DNA of 64,000 nucleotides, from positions 1 to 64,000 of the forward strand of contig NZ_UTVH01000091.1 of assembly GCF_900585905.1 (NCBI RefSeq), written 5' to 3'. How positions within the stretch are numbered: position 1 is the first letter of the stretch; each line of letters opens with the position of its first letter. The notes beneath the pieces were generated by a model. It searched no databases and was not told where the DNA came from. It was given only the letters and a program-made list of their open reading frames with translations. A program made the translations under genes and the position numbers. Origin of the DNA: Pseudomonas viridiflava (GTDB lineage: Bacteria > Pseudomonadota > Gammaproteobacteria > Pseudomonadales > Pseudomonadaceae). Below are positions 1 through 8,471 of the stretch, in pieces.

Positions 1-1112
1 ACACCAGCAAATTCGATCAGGTCAAAGACAACCGCATCAAACACTGGCGCGACCAGGAATACAGCTACGATCCGTGGGGCAACCTGATCGAAAAACGCAG
101 CGGTCTGAATATGCTGCAGACGTTCAGTTATGACTGCGAGAACAGACTCGTTAAAGCTCAAACGCTGGTCAACAGCCAGCTTGAAAGCGTGGGTACATAT
201 CGCTACGACAGCCTCGGCCGGCGTGTTGGCAAGACAGCAGAAAAAAACGGCAAAACCGAACATAAGAACTTCCTCTGGCAAGGCCTGCGCATGCTGCGCG
301 AAGAAAGCCCGGGCCAAAGCAGCCTGTACATCTACGAACCGGGCAGCTATGCGCCACTGGCCCGAGTCGATCAAAGCGAAGGCGAAGAAAAGAAGCTCTA
401 CTACTTCCACACCGACCAGATCGGCACGCCGCTGGAGATGACTGACGCTGAAGGCGAGATCGTCTGGCAAGCGACGTACAAGGCTTGGGGGGCTATCGAG
501 ACCCTTGCCGTGAACGAGGTAGAGCAGAATCTCAGGTTTCAAGGGCAGTATTTTGATGATGAGACGGGTCTGCACTACAACACGTTCAGATATTACGATC
601 CGTTGGTGGGGCGGTTTATAACGCAGGATCCGATTGGGTTGGTGGGTGGGGATAATCTTTATCGCTATGCGCCTAATACCAGTGGATGGATTGATCCGCT
701 TGGCTTGGATGCCCTAAGCAAATTAACAGAGAGGGGCTTCGAAGGCGTAGTTAAAACTACCGGGGGTGGATTGGACTATGCAGGGAGTAATGCCCTTTAT
801 GCAAAAAATCCGAATGTTAATCCTATAGTGTCTATCGACTATACCGGGGATTACATCAAGGACTTCGAAGCCGCAAATGAGGCAGCCAAGCTAAATCAAA
901 AATCTGTACCTAGGGGATATACCTGGCACCATTTGGACGATTACAATCCTAATACGAATAAAGGAACTATGCAGCTAGTGAAACAGGAAGCGCATCAGGG
1001 GATTTCTCACAAGGGCGGAGTCTCACAGTACAAAGCTGCAACAGGTAAGGCTTACACATTCCCGGCGAGAAGATCAAGCAGCCCAAAAGCAACAGGAGGC
1101 ACAACGTGCTGA
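1..1112 (+). CDS. Rhs-family polymorphic toxin, C-terminal part with WHH-type nuclease tip (5' end outside window)
   Basis: The reading frame is open from the first bases, so the start lies upstream of the window. The N-terminal visible part has YD-repeat sequence (EYSYDPWGNL and similar), then the Rhs-associated core: YFHTDQIGTP, YDPLVGRFITQDPIGL, and the DPLGL junction at about 690-710 that marks the end of the conserved cage. After it comes a variable tip of about 130 residues with WHHLDD followed by MQLV and spaced histidines. This pattern is typical of the HNH/Endo VII nuclease family named for its WHH motif, so the tip is inferred to be a DNA-cleaving toxin released into competitor cells, usually by type VI secretion. 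From the junction onward the DNA is clearly more AT-rich than the core, as expected for a horizontally exchanged tip. The stop overlaps the start of the immunity gene. Confidence 0.9.
   Translation, partial: TSKFDQVKDNRIKHWRDQEYSYDPWGNLIEKRSGLNMLQTFSYDCENRLVKAQTLVNSQLESVGTYRYDSLGRRVGKTAEKNGKTEHKNFLWQGLRMLREESPGQSSLYIYEPGSYAPLARVDQSEGEEKKLYYFHTDQIGTPLEMTDAEGEIVWQATYKAWGAIETLAVNEVEQNLRFQGQYFDDETGLHYNTFRYYDPLVGRFITQDPIGLVGGDNLYRYAPNTSGWIDPLGLDALSKLTERGFEGVVKTTGGGLDYAGSNALYAKNPNVNPIVSIDYTGDYIKDFEAANEAAKLNQKSVPRGYTWHHLDDYNPNTNKGTMQLVKQEAHQGISHKGGVSQYKAATGKAYTFPARRSSSPKATGGTTC
1094..1099 (+). promoter_or_regulatory. Ribosome binding site of the immunity gene, inside the toxin 3' end
   Basis: A perfect AGGAGG lies six bases before the GTG at 1106. 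It lies within the last codons of the Rhs toxin and decides the GTG start. Toxin stop (1110-1112) and immunity start (1106-1108) are within seven bases, which suggests translational coupling. Confidence 0.8.
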
Positions 1113-1522
1113 ATTTAGAAGAGTCAGAAGCGCAAATTGATATAGCGGACTTACTAAACATTGAAATAATTGCAAGCGGGCAATTGCCAGCTTTGTTTAA
1201 AAAAATATATCTAAAAAATAACGGCGGATTTCCGCAGGCAACCAGAGTTCAAGGCGACTATTCCGAATATGCTATAAATGGATTCAACCCTATAAAATAT
1301 GGATTGCTGCCGATAGAAAAATTAATTATGGAGTTTCATAAGGACCATCAAAACCTCCGGAGCCAGGTTCCATTTGCTTATGACGATGGCGGAAATACTT
1401 TTATGTTATCCCTGAATAAAGCTGATTCAGGCGCTGTTTACCTTTGGTTACAAGACGAAGAAAGATTAGAGAAAGTGTGCGCTTCATTTGATGGATTCAT
1501 TGCTGCAATGCAGAGCGATTAA
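1106..1522 (+). CDS. SMI1/KNR4 (SUKH) family immunity protein
   Basis: 138 residues, GTG start chosen from the perfect Shine-Dalgarno. The sequence has the SUKH fold signature: an N-terminal helix ending in LPALFKKIYLKNNGG followed by FPQ, and a later FAYDDGGN with FML and a VYLW segment (residues about 90-113). SUKH proteins are common immunity proteins against nuclease tips of Rhs and CDI toxins, so this is inferred to neutralise the WHH nuclease encoded directly upstream. It is cytoplasmic, with no signal peptide. The gene is AT-rich like the toxin tip, so the two probably moved as one cassette. Confidence 0.85.
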   Translation: MLNLEESEAQIDIADLLNIEIIASGQLPALFKKIYLKNNGGFPQATRVQGDYSEYAINGFNPIKYGLLPIEKLIMEFHKDHQNLRSQVPFAYDDGGNTFMLSLNKADSGAVYLWLQDEERLEKVCASFDGFIAAMQSD

Positions 1523-1549
1523 CGTTGCTCTCCTCCAGATGTGCCTAGA

Positions 1550-2778
1550 CTTTATTGGGGCCACATTAAGACCCTGACGGTGATCAACATTGAGCAGAAC
1601 CTTAGGTGTCAGGGTCAGTATTTTGTCGACAGATACGCCTGCACTGCAACACGTTAAGGTATTACGATATGTTTGTTGGGGCGGTTTATAGTGCAGGATG
1701 CGATTGGGTTCGATGGGGGAGTAATCTTTATGCTTACGCCCCTAATACCAATGGGTGGATGGGCCCGTTAGGTTGGTGTTCTACAACCCTTGGTCGCAAC
1801 ATGGGAATGTCATTTCAGCTATGGCGATGGCGTGATGACCAGCCACAGCAATGCGCTGGGCCTGAGCTGCCACTATCGCTGGGAAACTTTAGAGGGCCAG
1901 CCCCGTGTGGTCGAACACTGGACCAGCGATGGCGAGCACTTTCACTTTCGCTACGATCTGAACGCGCGCACCACCTGGGTGACTGACGTGCTGGGTCGTG
2001 AGGCCGAAGTGCACTACAACGCAGATTATCGCGTGGTGGCCAGCAGCGACTTTGGCGGCGAGCGCTACCAGATCGACCTGGATGCCAACGGCAACATGAC
2101 AGGCCTGACCCTGCCCGACGGCAACGTGATCATCCTCGCCTACGACCAGTATTCGCGACTCATCGAAGAGACTGATCCGCTGGGGCGCACCACCCGCTAT
2201 CAACATCACCATCTGACCTCGCTGGTCAAACAGGTGCAGTATCCGGACGGCAGCGTCTGGGCCGCAGAGTACGATAACAAGGGCAACCTGATCGGCGAAA
2301 CTGATCCTCTGGGCCACACTACCGAATACCTCAACAGCGAAGATGGCCTGCCCCACACCATCATCGATGCCACGCTCAAATCCAAATACCTGTGGTGGAA
2401 CAACCTGGCGCAGGTCGAGCGATTTCAGGACTGTTCGGGCAAAAGCACGTTTTACCGCTACGACGAGCGCCAGCACCTGATCGCCGTCACCGACGCCCTT
2501 AACCAGACCACCACCCTTGAGCGCAAGCCTGATGGCGAAGTGCTGCGCATCCACCATCCGGACGGCACGGCAGAGACCTTTACCTACAACGCCCTCGGCC
2601 AGGTGCTGACACACACCGACGGCAAAGGCCAGACCACGCGATCGAATAACAACGCATCGACAACCTCACCCGCCGTTTCGCCTACAACCAGGGTGGGCAT
2701 CTGACTCAGGTCGAGGAAATAGGCTACAGAGAGCGTGGCGAACGACCACAGCACATCACAACACGCAACTTAAACTAA
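1550..2778 (+). pseudogene. Degraded, rearranged Rhs remnant
   Basis: Two Rhs pieces lie in the wrong order. Bases about 1550-1775 repeat the end of the Rhs core of the upstream gene (matching 485-705) but with substitutions, a stop and frame changes; a version of the NLYRYAPNTSGW segment is readable as NLYAYAPNTNGW. From about 1815 to 2640 one frame encodes intact middle Rhs repeats (RYDLNARTTWVTDVLGREAE, then several YDxxGN and ETDPLG units). At about 2643-2653 the Rhs-like reading jumps from frame 2 to frame 1 (RIDNLTRRFAYNQGG) and stops near 2776. The order (core end, then mid-repeats, then frameshift) cannot make a working Rhs. It looks like the residue of recombination or deletion between rhs paralogues or orphan tips. 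Confidence 0.8.
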
Positions 2779-3001
2779 CTTCCCCCCTGCTACCCCAAAC
2801 CACCCACCGTTTTTTTCACATCACCTTGACCCGCCGTTGACTTGCCCCGCCCTAAGCTGGGCCCCGTACAGCCAATCGTCCTGAGTGGCTGGGCGCCAGG
2901 TTTGCTCCAGCCCTTGAACAAGCATGGTTGTAGGCAATGCAACTACGGGTAAAAAACTAATGTACTCAATATTCCAGCCTTCCCCCGCAGCTGACCCGGG
3001 G

Positions 3002-3670
3002 ATGGGCACGCGCTTCAACGGTCTGCGTGTGTCGCGGCTGAAACTGCTGCTGGGGATAGCGATTGCAGCGCTCATCGTTCTCGCCATCAGTTGGATACTG
3101 CGCCAGTCGGCAGTGGTTGATCTTTCCCTGGATGACAACGCGCTGAAGGCCGACCTCTATGGTCACTGGCAAAAAGGTGATCTGGTGGTGCTGTTGCGGC
3201 ATGCCGAGCGTTGCGATCACTCAACTAATCCGTGCCTCGACGCAGCCGACGGGATCACGCGCAAGGGCCAGGCGGCTGCGATTGGGATCGGCCAGTCACT
3301 GAGCGCCATGGGCCTGGAGCACGCTGATATCTTCAACAGCCCGCTGACCCGCACTGCCCAGACCTCGCGCTACGCCTTCGCAAACGCAGGCACATCGCAG
3401 GACTGGCTGGCTAACTGTCGTCAAAGCATGTTGCGCGACGTGCTAGCGCACAAGCTCGACCAGCGCAACCTGATTCTGGTGAGCCACAGTGAATGCGCTG
3501 ACGCTCTGGAGACATCCCTGAACGTCGCCCGACGCTCATCACTGGGCTACGCCAGCGCCCTGTTTGTGACGATCGATCCTCGAGGCAGCGCCAGCGTCCT
3601 CGGTTTTCTGGACGCCGAGGACTGGAAGGAGGTGCTCGCTAATCGCCCTCCTGCCAGCACCGCATCTTAG
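3002..3670 (+). CDS. Membrane-anchored histidine phosphatase (phosphoglycerate mutase-like)
   Basis: About 222 residues from the ATG at 3002; in-frame ATGs at 2924 and 2960 are also possible, and none has a strong Shine-Dalgarno. A single hydrophobic segment (residues about 15-33) should anchor the protein with the catalytic domain outside the cytoplasm. The RHAER motif (66-70) carries the phospho-accepting histidine, and ILVSHSE near the end supplies the second active-site histidine. The CDHSTNPCLD and DGITRKGQ context resembles the Ais/PmrG group, which removes phosphate from LPS core heptose, but the substrate here is not shown. It stands alone downstream of the Rhs remnant. Confidence 0.7.
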   Translation: MGTRFNGLRVSRLKLLLGIAIAALIVLAISWILRQSAVVDLSLDDNALKADLYGHWQKGDLVVLLRHAERCDHSTNPCLDAADGITRKGQAAAIGIGQSLSAMGLEHADIFNSPLTRTAQTSRYAFANAGTSQDWLANCRQSMLRDVLAHKLDQRNLILVSHSECADALETSLNVARRSSLGYASALFVTIDPRGSASVLGFLDAEDWKEVLANRPPASTAS

Positions 3671-3789
3671 TAGCCACCGCTGGTGAAGCAGTCATTGGGA
3701 AACGTAGGAAATCCCAGTAGCGCAGGAAGCTCGGACTTGGGGAAAAATATTCCAGATCAGATTGTCATGTTTTGTTGTAAGGGCGCTGA

Positions 3790-4005
3790 TCACTCCCAAG
3801 GCAACGCCTTCCCCGCCCGCACCCTGGAGTTGATCGAGCGCAGCAACTCCAGAGGGTCGCTGTCGGTGCGGGCGTGGCTTTGTTCGTCGACCCACGCCGA
3901 CACCTGTTTGCGGTCCAGGCTGGGCCGCAGGTGGAGGATTTCAACCAGTTGTCGTTCGCACTGCTGGGCGTAGGCGACCACGCTGGAAAACAGAGGACTA
4001 TTCAT
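3790..4005 (-). CDS. Small conserved-looking hypothetical protein
   Basis: 71 residues from the ATG at 4005. An AAGGGGG Shine-Dalgarno overlaps the stop region of the DUF808 gene upstream, so the two are probably co-transcribed; a GTG three codons earlier (4014) is too close to that site. The protein is soluble and helix-rich, with no signal peptide or metal motif (QCERQLVEILHLRPSL; ending RAGKALPWE). The function is unknown. The call rests on the ribosome site, operon position and protein-like composition rather than on a recognised family. Confidence 0.5.
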   Translation of the reverse strand: MNSPLFSSVVAYAQQCERQLVEILHLRPSLDRKQVSAWVDEQSHARTDSDPLELLRSINSRVRAGKALPWE

Positions 4006-4021
4006 TGCGTCCACACCCCCT

Positions 4022-4930
4022 TCAGGCCCTGATGCGTTTCCAGATTTCGCCCGCTGCCGTGACCAGCAGCAGGATCAATGCTCCGGCAATGATACCGGCG
4101 ACTGCGTCCAGAAGCGTAGGCACCACCACCGATAAACCACCGACAGCCTGGGCCGCCTGGGCGGTAATGCCTTCGATCCAGTGATGCAGCGCCGGTACGC
4201 CGTGGGTAAGGATGCCGCCGCCGACCATGAACATCGCGGCAGTGCCGACAATCGAGAGAATCTTCATCAATACCGGCGCCAGCCACAGCAGACCGGCACC
4301 GATACCCTGCAGGGCCGAGCTGGCGCTCTTCTTCAGGTGCAACCCCAGGTCATCCAGTTTGACGATAGCCGCCACCAGCCCATAGACGCCGACAGTGATC
4401 AGGATCGCAACGATGACCAGCACGCCCACCTGATCGAAAAACGGCCGGGTCGAGACCACGCCCAGTGCGAGCACGATAATCTCGGCCGACAGGATGAAGT
4501 CGGTACGCACAGCCCCCTTCACCCGCTCCTTCTCGAACGCCGCCATGTCGACATTCTGCTCGGTGACTGCCTTGAGGCGCTCCTCGCGCTGCTGCGCGGT
4601 TTCAGGGTGCAGCCATTTGTGCGCGATTTTCTCGAAGCCTTCGAAGCACAGATAAGCGCCGCCGATCATCAGCAGCGGCAAAATGCCCCAAGGCGCAAAG
4701 GCGCTGATCAGCAACGCCGTCGGCACCAGAATGGCCTTGTTCAGCAATGAGCCTTTGGCCACGGCCCAGACCACGGGCAGTTCGCGGTCGGCCGAGACGC
4801 CGGTGACCTGTTGCGCATTGAGCGCCAGGTCGTCGCCCAGCACGCCGGCGGTCTTTTTTGCCGCCAGGGACACGTCGTCCAGGAGCATGGCAATGTCATC
4901 CAGCAGGGTCAGCAAGCTTCCAGCAGCCAC
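4022..4930 (-). CDS. DUF808 (YedI-like) inner membrane protein
   Basis: 302 residues, GTG start preceded by AAGGA. The start MAAGSLLTLLDDIAMLLDD and the later KGSLLNKAILVP and FEGFEKIAHKW segments are diagnostic of the DUF808/YedI family, whose biochemical role is unknown. Hydrophobic stretches at about 67-95, 146-200 and 215-295 indicate a polytopic inner membrane protein. Length is normal for the family. It appears to form a two-gene unit with the small ORF downstream. Confidence 0.85.
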   Translation of the reverse strand: MAAGSLLTLLDDIAMLLDDVSLAAKKTAGVLGDDLALNAQQVTGVSADRELPVVWAVAKGSLLNKAILVPTALLISAFAPWGILPLLMIGGAYLCFEGFEKIAHKWLHPETAQQREERLKAVTEQNVDMAAFEKERVKGAVRTDFILSAEIIVLALGVVSTRPFFDQVGVLVIVAILITVGVYGLVAAIVKLDDLGLHLKKSASSALQGIGAGLLWLAPVLMKILSIVGTAAMFMVGGGILTHGVPALHHWIEGITAQAAQAVGGLSVVVPTLLDAVAGIIAGALILLLVTAAGEIWKRIRA

Positions 4931-5098
4931 AATCGGTATCCTTGAATTCGTCGTTAAAGTTCAGCACGCGCGTGCAGCAAATACCGCGGCGCGAGCATTG
5001 AAACACAGCAGTGTGACACCCGCGCGCCCCGCGTTGAGGCATTCCGTGGGCCGGTGCTACCATGCGCCATCGCCGCTAAGGCAAGGAAATTCGGGCTC

Positions 5099-5710
5099 AT
5101 GAGCAGTATTCGCGAACGCAACAGACAGCTGATCCTGCGCGCCGCCAGCGAAGAATTTGCCGACAAGGGCTTTGCCGCCAGCACGACCGGCGATATCGCG
5201 GCCAGGGCGGGCTTGCCCAAGCCCAATGTCTATTACTACTTCAAGTCCAAGCAAGACCTGTACCGCGAGGTGCTGGAAAGCATAATCGGGCCCATCTTGC
5301 AGGCCTCGGCGCCCTTCAATCGCGACGGCCTGCCCGAGGAGGTGCTCAGTGCCTACATCCGCGCCAAGATCCAGATTTCCCGCGACCTGCCCTTCGCTTC
5401 CAAGGTCTTTGCCAGCGAGATCATGCACGGCGCGCCCCATCTGACCAGCGATCAGGTGAAACAGCTCAATGACCAGGCACAGCACAACGTCGAATGCATC
5501 CAGGCCTGGATCGATACCGGGCTGATTGCTCCCATTGATCCGCATCACCTGATGTTCACGCTGTGGGCCGCGACCCAGACCTATGCCGATTTCGACTGGC
5601 AGATTACTGCCGTTACCGGCAAGGCGAAGCTTGCGGACGATGACTACGAGGCGGCCGCGCAGACCCTCATTCGCCTGGTGCACAAAGGCTGCGAGCCTGA
5701 CCGGCCTTGA
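5099..5710 (+). CDS. TetR-family transcriptional regulator (RutR/YcdC-like)
   Basis: 203 residues from the ATG at 5099, chosen over an upstream GTG because the helix-turn-helix starts directly after it. The N-terminal TetR domain is complete: AASEEFADKGFAASTTGDIA, then AGLPKPNVYYYFKSKQDLY at about residues 35-58. The C-terminal half resembles the ligand domain of the YcdC/RutR group (ISRDLPFASKVFASEI, ALWAATQTYADFDWQI-like). RutR controls pyrimidine use in enterics; the target and ligand here are not evident because no catabolic operon is adjacent. A strong terminator follows. Confidence 0.85.
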   Translation: MSSIRERNRQLILRAASEEFADKGFAASTTGDIAARAGLPKPNVYYYFKSKQDLYREVLESIIGPILQASAPFNRDGLPEEVLSAYIRAKIQISRDLPFASKVFASEIMHGAPHLTSDQVKQLNDQAQHNVECIQAWIDTGLIAPIDPHHLMFTLWAATQTYADFDWQITAVTGKAKLADDDYEAAAQTLIRLVHKGCEPDRP

Positions 5711-5742
5711 TTGCAGGTGACTGGCGCTTTATCGCAGGCAAC

Positions 5743-5768
5743 AAAAAACCCGCCGAGGCGGGTTTTTT
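5743..5768. terminator. Rho-independent terminator after the TetR gene
   Basis: CCCGCC and GGCGGG stem flanked by six A on the left and six T on the right, so it can work in both directions. It lies about 30 bases after the TetR stop codon. Confidence 0.9.
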
Positions 5769-6036
5769 GTCGACCATTGCGACATCCTGTCAGTAGCCAT
5801 CCATGCTGCGGTCGATCATCCGTGATCCCGTAGCGCTTCCTTCGCTGCGGTGATGAGTTGAATCTACGCTCTTGGCTCACCCTGCAACAGAGCAGAAATC
5901 TCTACTTCGTGTAAGCCTTTGACCATTCTTTCAGGGATGAGGGAAACGACTGCCGATCCCGCAGGTATATCGCTCAAGCGCCAACCTCTTGGGCAAAGTT
6001 GCGTAAACTGGGCCGATCTTCGACTCAGGTAACACC
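5769..6036. other. Intergenic region before the K+ channel gene
   Basis: No convincing gene. The only open frames on the minus strand are short and lack ribosome sites. The promoter of the downstream channel gene must lie here, but no -35/-10 pair stands out. Confidence 0.4.
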
Positions 6037-6870
6037 ATGGACAGCACTATCAGCCGCCGCGAACAGCTGCGCATTGTCATTTTCCAGAGCGACACCCCGG
6101 CGGGTCGGCGCTTCGACCAGATTCTGCTGACAGTCATTCTCGGCAGCCTGATTGCCGTGGTCCTCGACAGCATCCCCGCCGTGCACGCTCAATATGGCTG
6201 GCTGCTGGCGTGGATCGAGTGGGGCTTCACGCTGGTCTTCATCATTGAATACCTGCTGCGTCTTTACTGCTCGCCACGGCCGCTGCAATACGCGCTCAGT
6301 TTTTATGGCCTGGTCGACCTGCTGGCCATCGTGCCGGGCATCCTGGCCTTGTACTACAGCGACGCGCAGTACCTGCTCATCGTGCGCGTGGTACGCATGC
6401 TGCGGATATTTCGCATCCTCAAGCTCAGCCCTTACCTCAAGCAGGCCAACTATTTATTGTCAGCGCTGCGCGGCAGCAAGCAGAAGATCATCGTCTTCCT
6501 GCTCAGCGTGTCGACGCTGGTGGTGGTATTCGGCACGCTGATGTACGTGATCGAAGGGCCTGAACACGGTTTCACCAGCATCCCCACCGGCATCTATTGG
6601 GCCATCGTGACTCTGACCACAGTCGGCTACGGCGATATCGTGCCCCGAACAGTGCTGGGGCAAATGATGTCAGCGCTGGTGATGATCACCGGTTACTCGA
6701 TCATTGCCGTACCCACCGGGATTTTTACCGCTGAGCTGGCCAATGCGATGCGCAGCGAACAGCTCAGGCACGACTGCCCGGTGTGCTCGAAGAATAATCA
6801 TGAGCACGGCGCAGCCTTCTGTTCACGCTGTGGCAATGCCCTGTTCCCGCGTATGGAAAACAAGGCATAA
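6037..6870 (+). CDS. Voltage-gated-type potassium channel with C-terminal zinc ribbon
   Basis: 277 residues with six hydrophobic helices. An arginine-rich S4-like helix (VRVVRMLRIFRILKL, about 116-130) is followed by S5, a pore loop with the K+ selectivity filter TTVGYGD (194-200) and S6. This is the Kv-type single-subunit plan, forming a tetrameric inner membrane channel. After S6 the protein adds a short cytoplasmic tail with two cysteine pairs, CPVC (247-250) and CSRC (262-265), spaced like a zinc ribbon. It has no RCK/TrkA nucleotide domain. The tail may sense metal or redox state, or help assembly; that is inference. Confidence 0.88.
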   Translation: MDSTISRREQLRIVIFQSDTPAGRRFDQILLTVILGSLIAVVLDSIPAVHAQYGWLLAWIEWGFTLVFIIEYLLRLYCSPRPLQYALSFYGLVDLLAIVPGILALYYSDAQYLLIVRVVRMLRIFRILKLSPYLKQANYLLSALRGSKQKIIVFLLSVSTLVVVFGTLMYVIEGPEHGFTSIPTGIYWAIVTLTTVGYGDIVPRTVLGQMMSALVMITGYSIIAVPTGIFTAELANAMRSEQLRHDCPVCSKNNHEHGAAFCSRCGNALFPRMENKA

Positions 6871-6883
6871 GCAAAGACGTTTT

Positions 6884-6934
6884 AAGTCTATTGGCGACTG
6901 TACCTGCCCGGCTATAGTCGCCAGCGGCAGACTT
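6884..6934. repeat. Interrupted inverted repeat between channel gene and sbp
   Basis: Nested arms: AAGTCT (6884-6889) with AGACTT (6929-6934), and GGCGACT (6893-6899) with AGTCGCC (6916-6922). No T-run follows, so it is either a weak terminator of the channel gene or part of the sbp leader. Confidence 0.45.
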
Positions 6935-6989
6935 GCAATCGCGCCCTGGGCCGCGCTCTAAACCACGTGTCAATCATAAGGAATGTGCA

Positions 6990-7988
6990 GTGAACAAACT
7001 TTTCGCCGCTTCGTTACTGGCCGCCGGCCTGGCGTTCGCCAGCGCAGCCCACGCCGCACCGACATTGCTCAACGTGTCGTATGACGTGATGCGCGATTTC
7101 TATAAGGACTACAACGCAGCGTTCCAGAAGCATTGGCAGGCCGAGCACAACGAGAATATTGCACTGCAGATGTCGTTTGGCGGTTCCAGCAAACAGGCGC
7201 GTTCGGTGATCGATGGCCTGCCCGCTGACGTCATCACCATGAACATGGCCACCGACATCAATGCCCTGGCAGACAATGGTCAGCTGTTGCAGAACAACTG
7301 GGTCACGCGTTTGCCCAACAACAGCGCGCCGTTTACTTCAGCCACGGTTTTCATCGTGCGCAAAGGCAACCCCAAGGCGCTGAAAGATTGGCCGGACCTG
7401 ATCAAGGACGGCGTCGAAGTGATCGTGCCCAACCCGAAAACCTCAGGTAATGGCCGCTACACCTACCTGTCGGCCTGGGGCTACACGCTGAAAAACGGCG
7501 GCGATGAAGCGGCCGCGAAAAAGTTTGTCGGTGAACTGTTCCATCACGTACCCGTGCTCGACACCGGTGGTCGTGGCGCGACGACCACGTTCATGACCAA
7601 CCAGATCGGCGACGTGCTGATCACCTTCGAAAACGAAGCCGAGATGATTGCCCGCGAGTTCGGTCGCGATCAGTTCGAGGTGGTGTACCCAAGCGTGTCC
7701 GCCGAAGCCGAGCCGCCCGTCAGTGTGGTTGACAAGGTGGTGGAGAAAAAAGGCAGCCGCGCTGCCGCAGAAGAGTATTTGAAGTACCTGTGGTCGCCAG
7801 AAGGCCAGGAAATCGCCGCCACCAACTACCTGCGCCCCCGCGACCCGGCAGTGCTGGCCAAATACACCGACCGCTTTCCGAAAGTGGACTTTCTGTCAGT
7901 GGAAAAAACCTTCGGCGACTGGCGCACCGTGCAGAAGACCCACTTCAACGATGGCGGTGTGTTTGATCAGATTTATCCGGGCAAGTAG
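6990..7988 (+). CDS. sbp: Periplasmic sulfate-binding protein
   Basis: 332 residues. The GTG at 6990 is preceded by AAGGAA and starts a clear signal peptide (MNKLFAASLLAAGLAFASAA, cleaved near AHA-AP). The mature protein begins TLLNVSYDVMRDFYKDYN, the family hallmark of Sbp/CysP proteins; later SFGGSSKQARSV, NPKTSGNGRYTYL and GGRGATTTF are sulfate-site segments. It binds sulfate or thiosulfate and hands it to the CysTWA ABC transporter. The transporter genes are not adjacent, so this is an unlinked binding-protein gene; CysB control is expected from family knowledge, not seen. Confidence 0.93.
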   Translation: MNKLFAASLLAAGLAFASAAHAAPTLLNVSYDVMRDFYKDYNAAFQKHWQAEHNENIALQMSFGGSSKQARSVIDGLPADVITMNMATDINALADNGQLLQNNWVTRLPNNSAPFTSATVFIVRKGNPKALKDWPDLIKDGVEVIVPNPKTSGNGRYTYLSAWGYTLKNGGDEAAAKKFVGELFHHVPVLDTGGRGATTTFMTNQIGDVLITFENEAEMIAREFGRDQFEVVYPSVSAEAEPPVSVVDKVVEKKGSRAAAEEYLKYLWSPEGQEIAATNYLRPRDPAVLAKYTDRFPKVDFLSVEKTFGDWRTVQKTHFNDGGVFDQIYPGK

Positions 7989-8003
7989 CCGCGGAGAACT
8001 TCC

Positions 8004-8054
8004 GGGTGGCCGCTAAGATGCTGGCGCTACGGCAGTGCGCCAACAGCGCCACCC
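8004..8054. terminator. Stem-loop between convergent sbp and lipoprotein genes
   Basis: GGGTGGC (8004-8010) pairs with GCCACCC (8048-8054), and inside it TGGCGC (8022-8027) pairs with GCGCCA (8037-8042). It lies between converging genes and could end both transcripts, but lacks a clear T-run. Confidence 0.5.
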
Positions 8055-8061
8055 GTTCAGC

Positions 8062-8460
8062 TCAATTGCCGAACTGTTTGCTTAACCCCGCCGGCACGCC
8101 GCTGACGTCGGTGTCCTGCCAGGGGCCGTCGGGGCTGGTGGACCAGGTCCAGCCGTTGCTCCAGCGGTAGTAGGTGCGCTGGCGGTAGAAGGTGTCGGTC
8201 TGGTTATCCAGCACATGCACGCCCAGACGCGGGTCCCAGTGGCTATTGCCACCCGGTGGCGGAGCGAAGTTGCTGGAGGTTTTTGGCGCTGCGGCCGGGG
8301 CCTGCGGAATTGCCGGGGCGCTCGGCTTGACTGCGGGCTGGGTCTTGCCCGGCAGGGTCGGGATCGGTTCCTGGTTGCGCGGTCCGGTGGGCTGAACGGC
8401 ACAAGCGCTCAGGCCCATGACCAGGCCCAATAAGGTGATACGTGCTGCGGCGCGGTACAT
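8062..8460 (-). CDS. Small lipoprotein of unknown function
   Basis: 132 residues from the ATG at 8460. A type II signal peptide is visible: MYRAAARITLLGLVMGLSAC, with lipobox LSAC, giving a lipidated cysteine at residue 20. A low-complexity Pro/Ala linker follows (about 25-65), then a compact C-terminal domain rich in Trp and Tyr (HWDPRLGVHVLDNQTDTFYR, and WSNGWTWSTSPDGPW). The next residue after Cys is Ala, so outer membrane sorting is likely. It is placed just after the ccm operon and may be read with it, but nothing shows a role in heme delivery. Confidence 0.75.
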   Translation of the reverse strand: MYRAAARITLLGLVMGLSACAVQPTGPRNQEPIPTLPGKTQPAVKPSAPAIPQAPAAAPKTSSNFAPPPGGNSHWDPRLGVHVLDNQTDTFYRQRTYYRWSNGWTWSTSPDGPWQDTDVSGVPAGLSKQFGN

Positions 8461-8471
8461 AAGCGTCCTCT

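Noticed and set aside
1889..2614. Long minus-strand open frame opposite the Rhs remnant
   Set aside because: It mirrors the codon bias of the plus-strand Rhs repeats, has no ribosome site and no family features.
4181..4750. 189-codon plus-strand open frame opposite DUF808
   Set aside because: Gln/His/Arg-rich composition is typical of the antisense of a GC-rich membrane protein gene.
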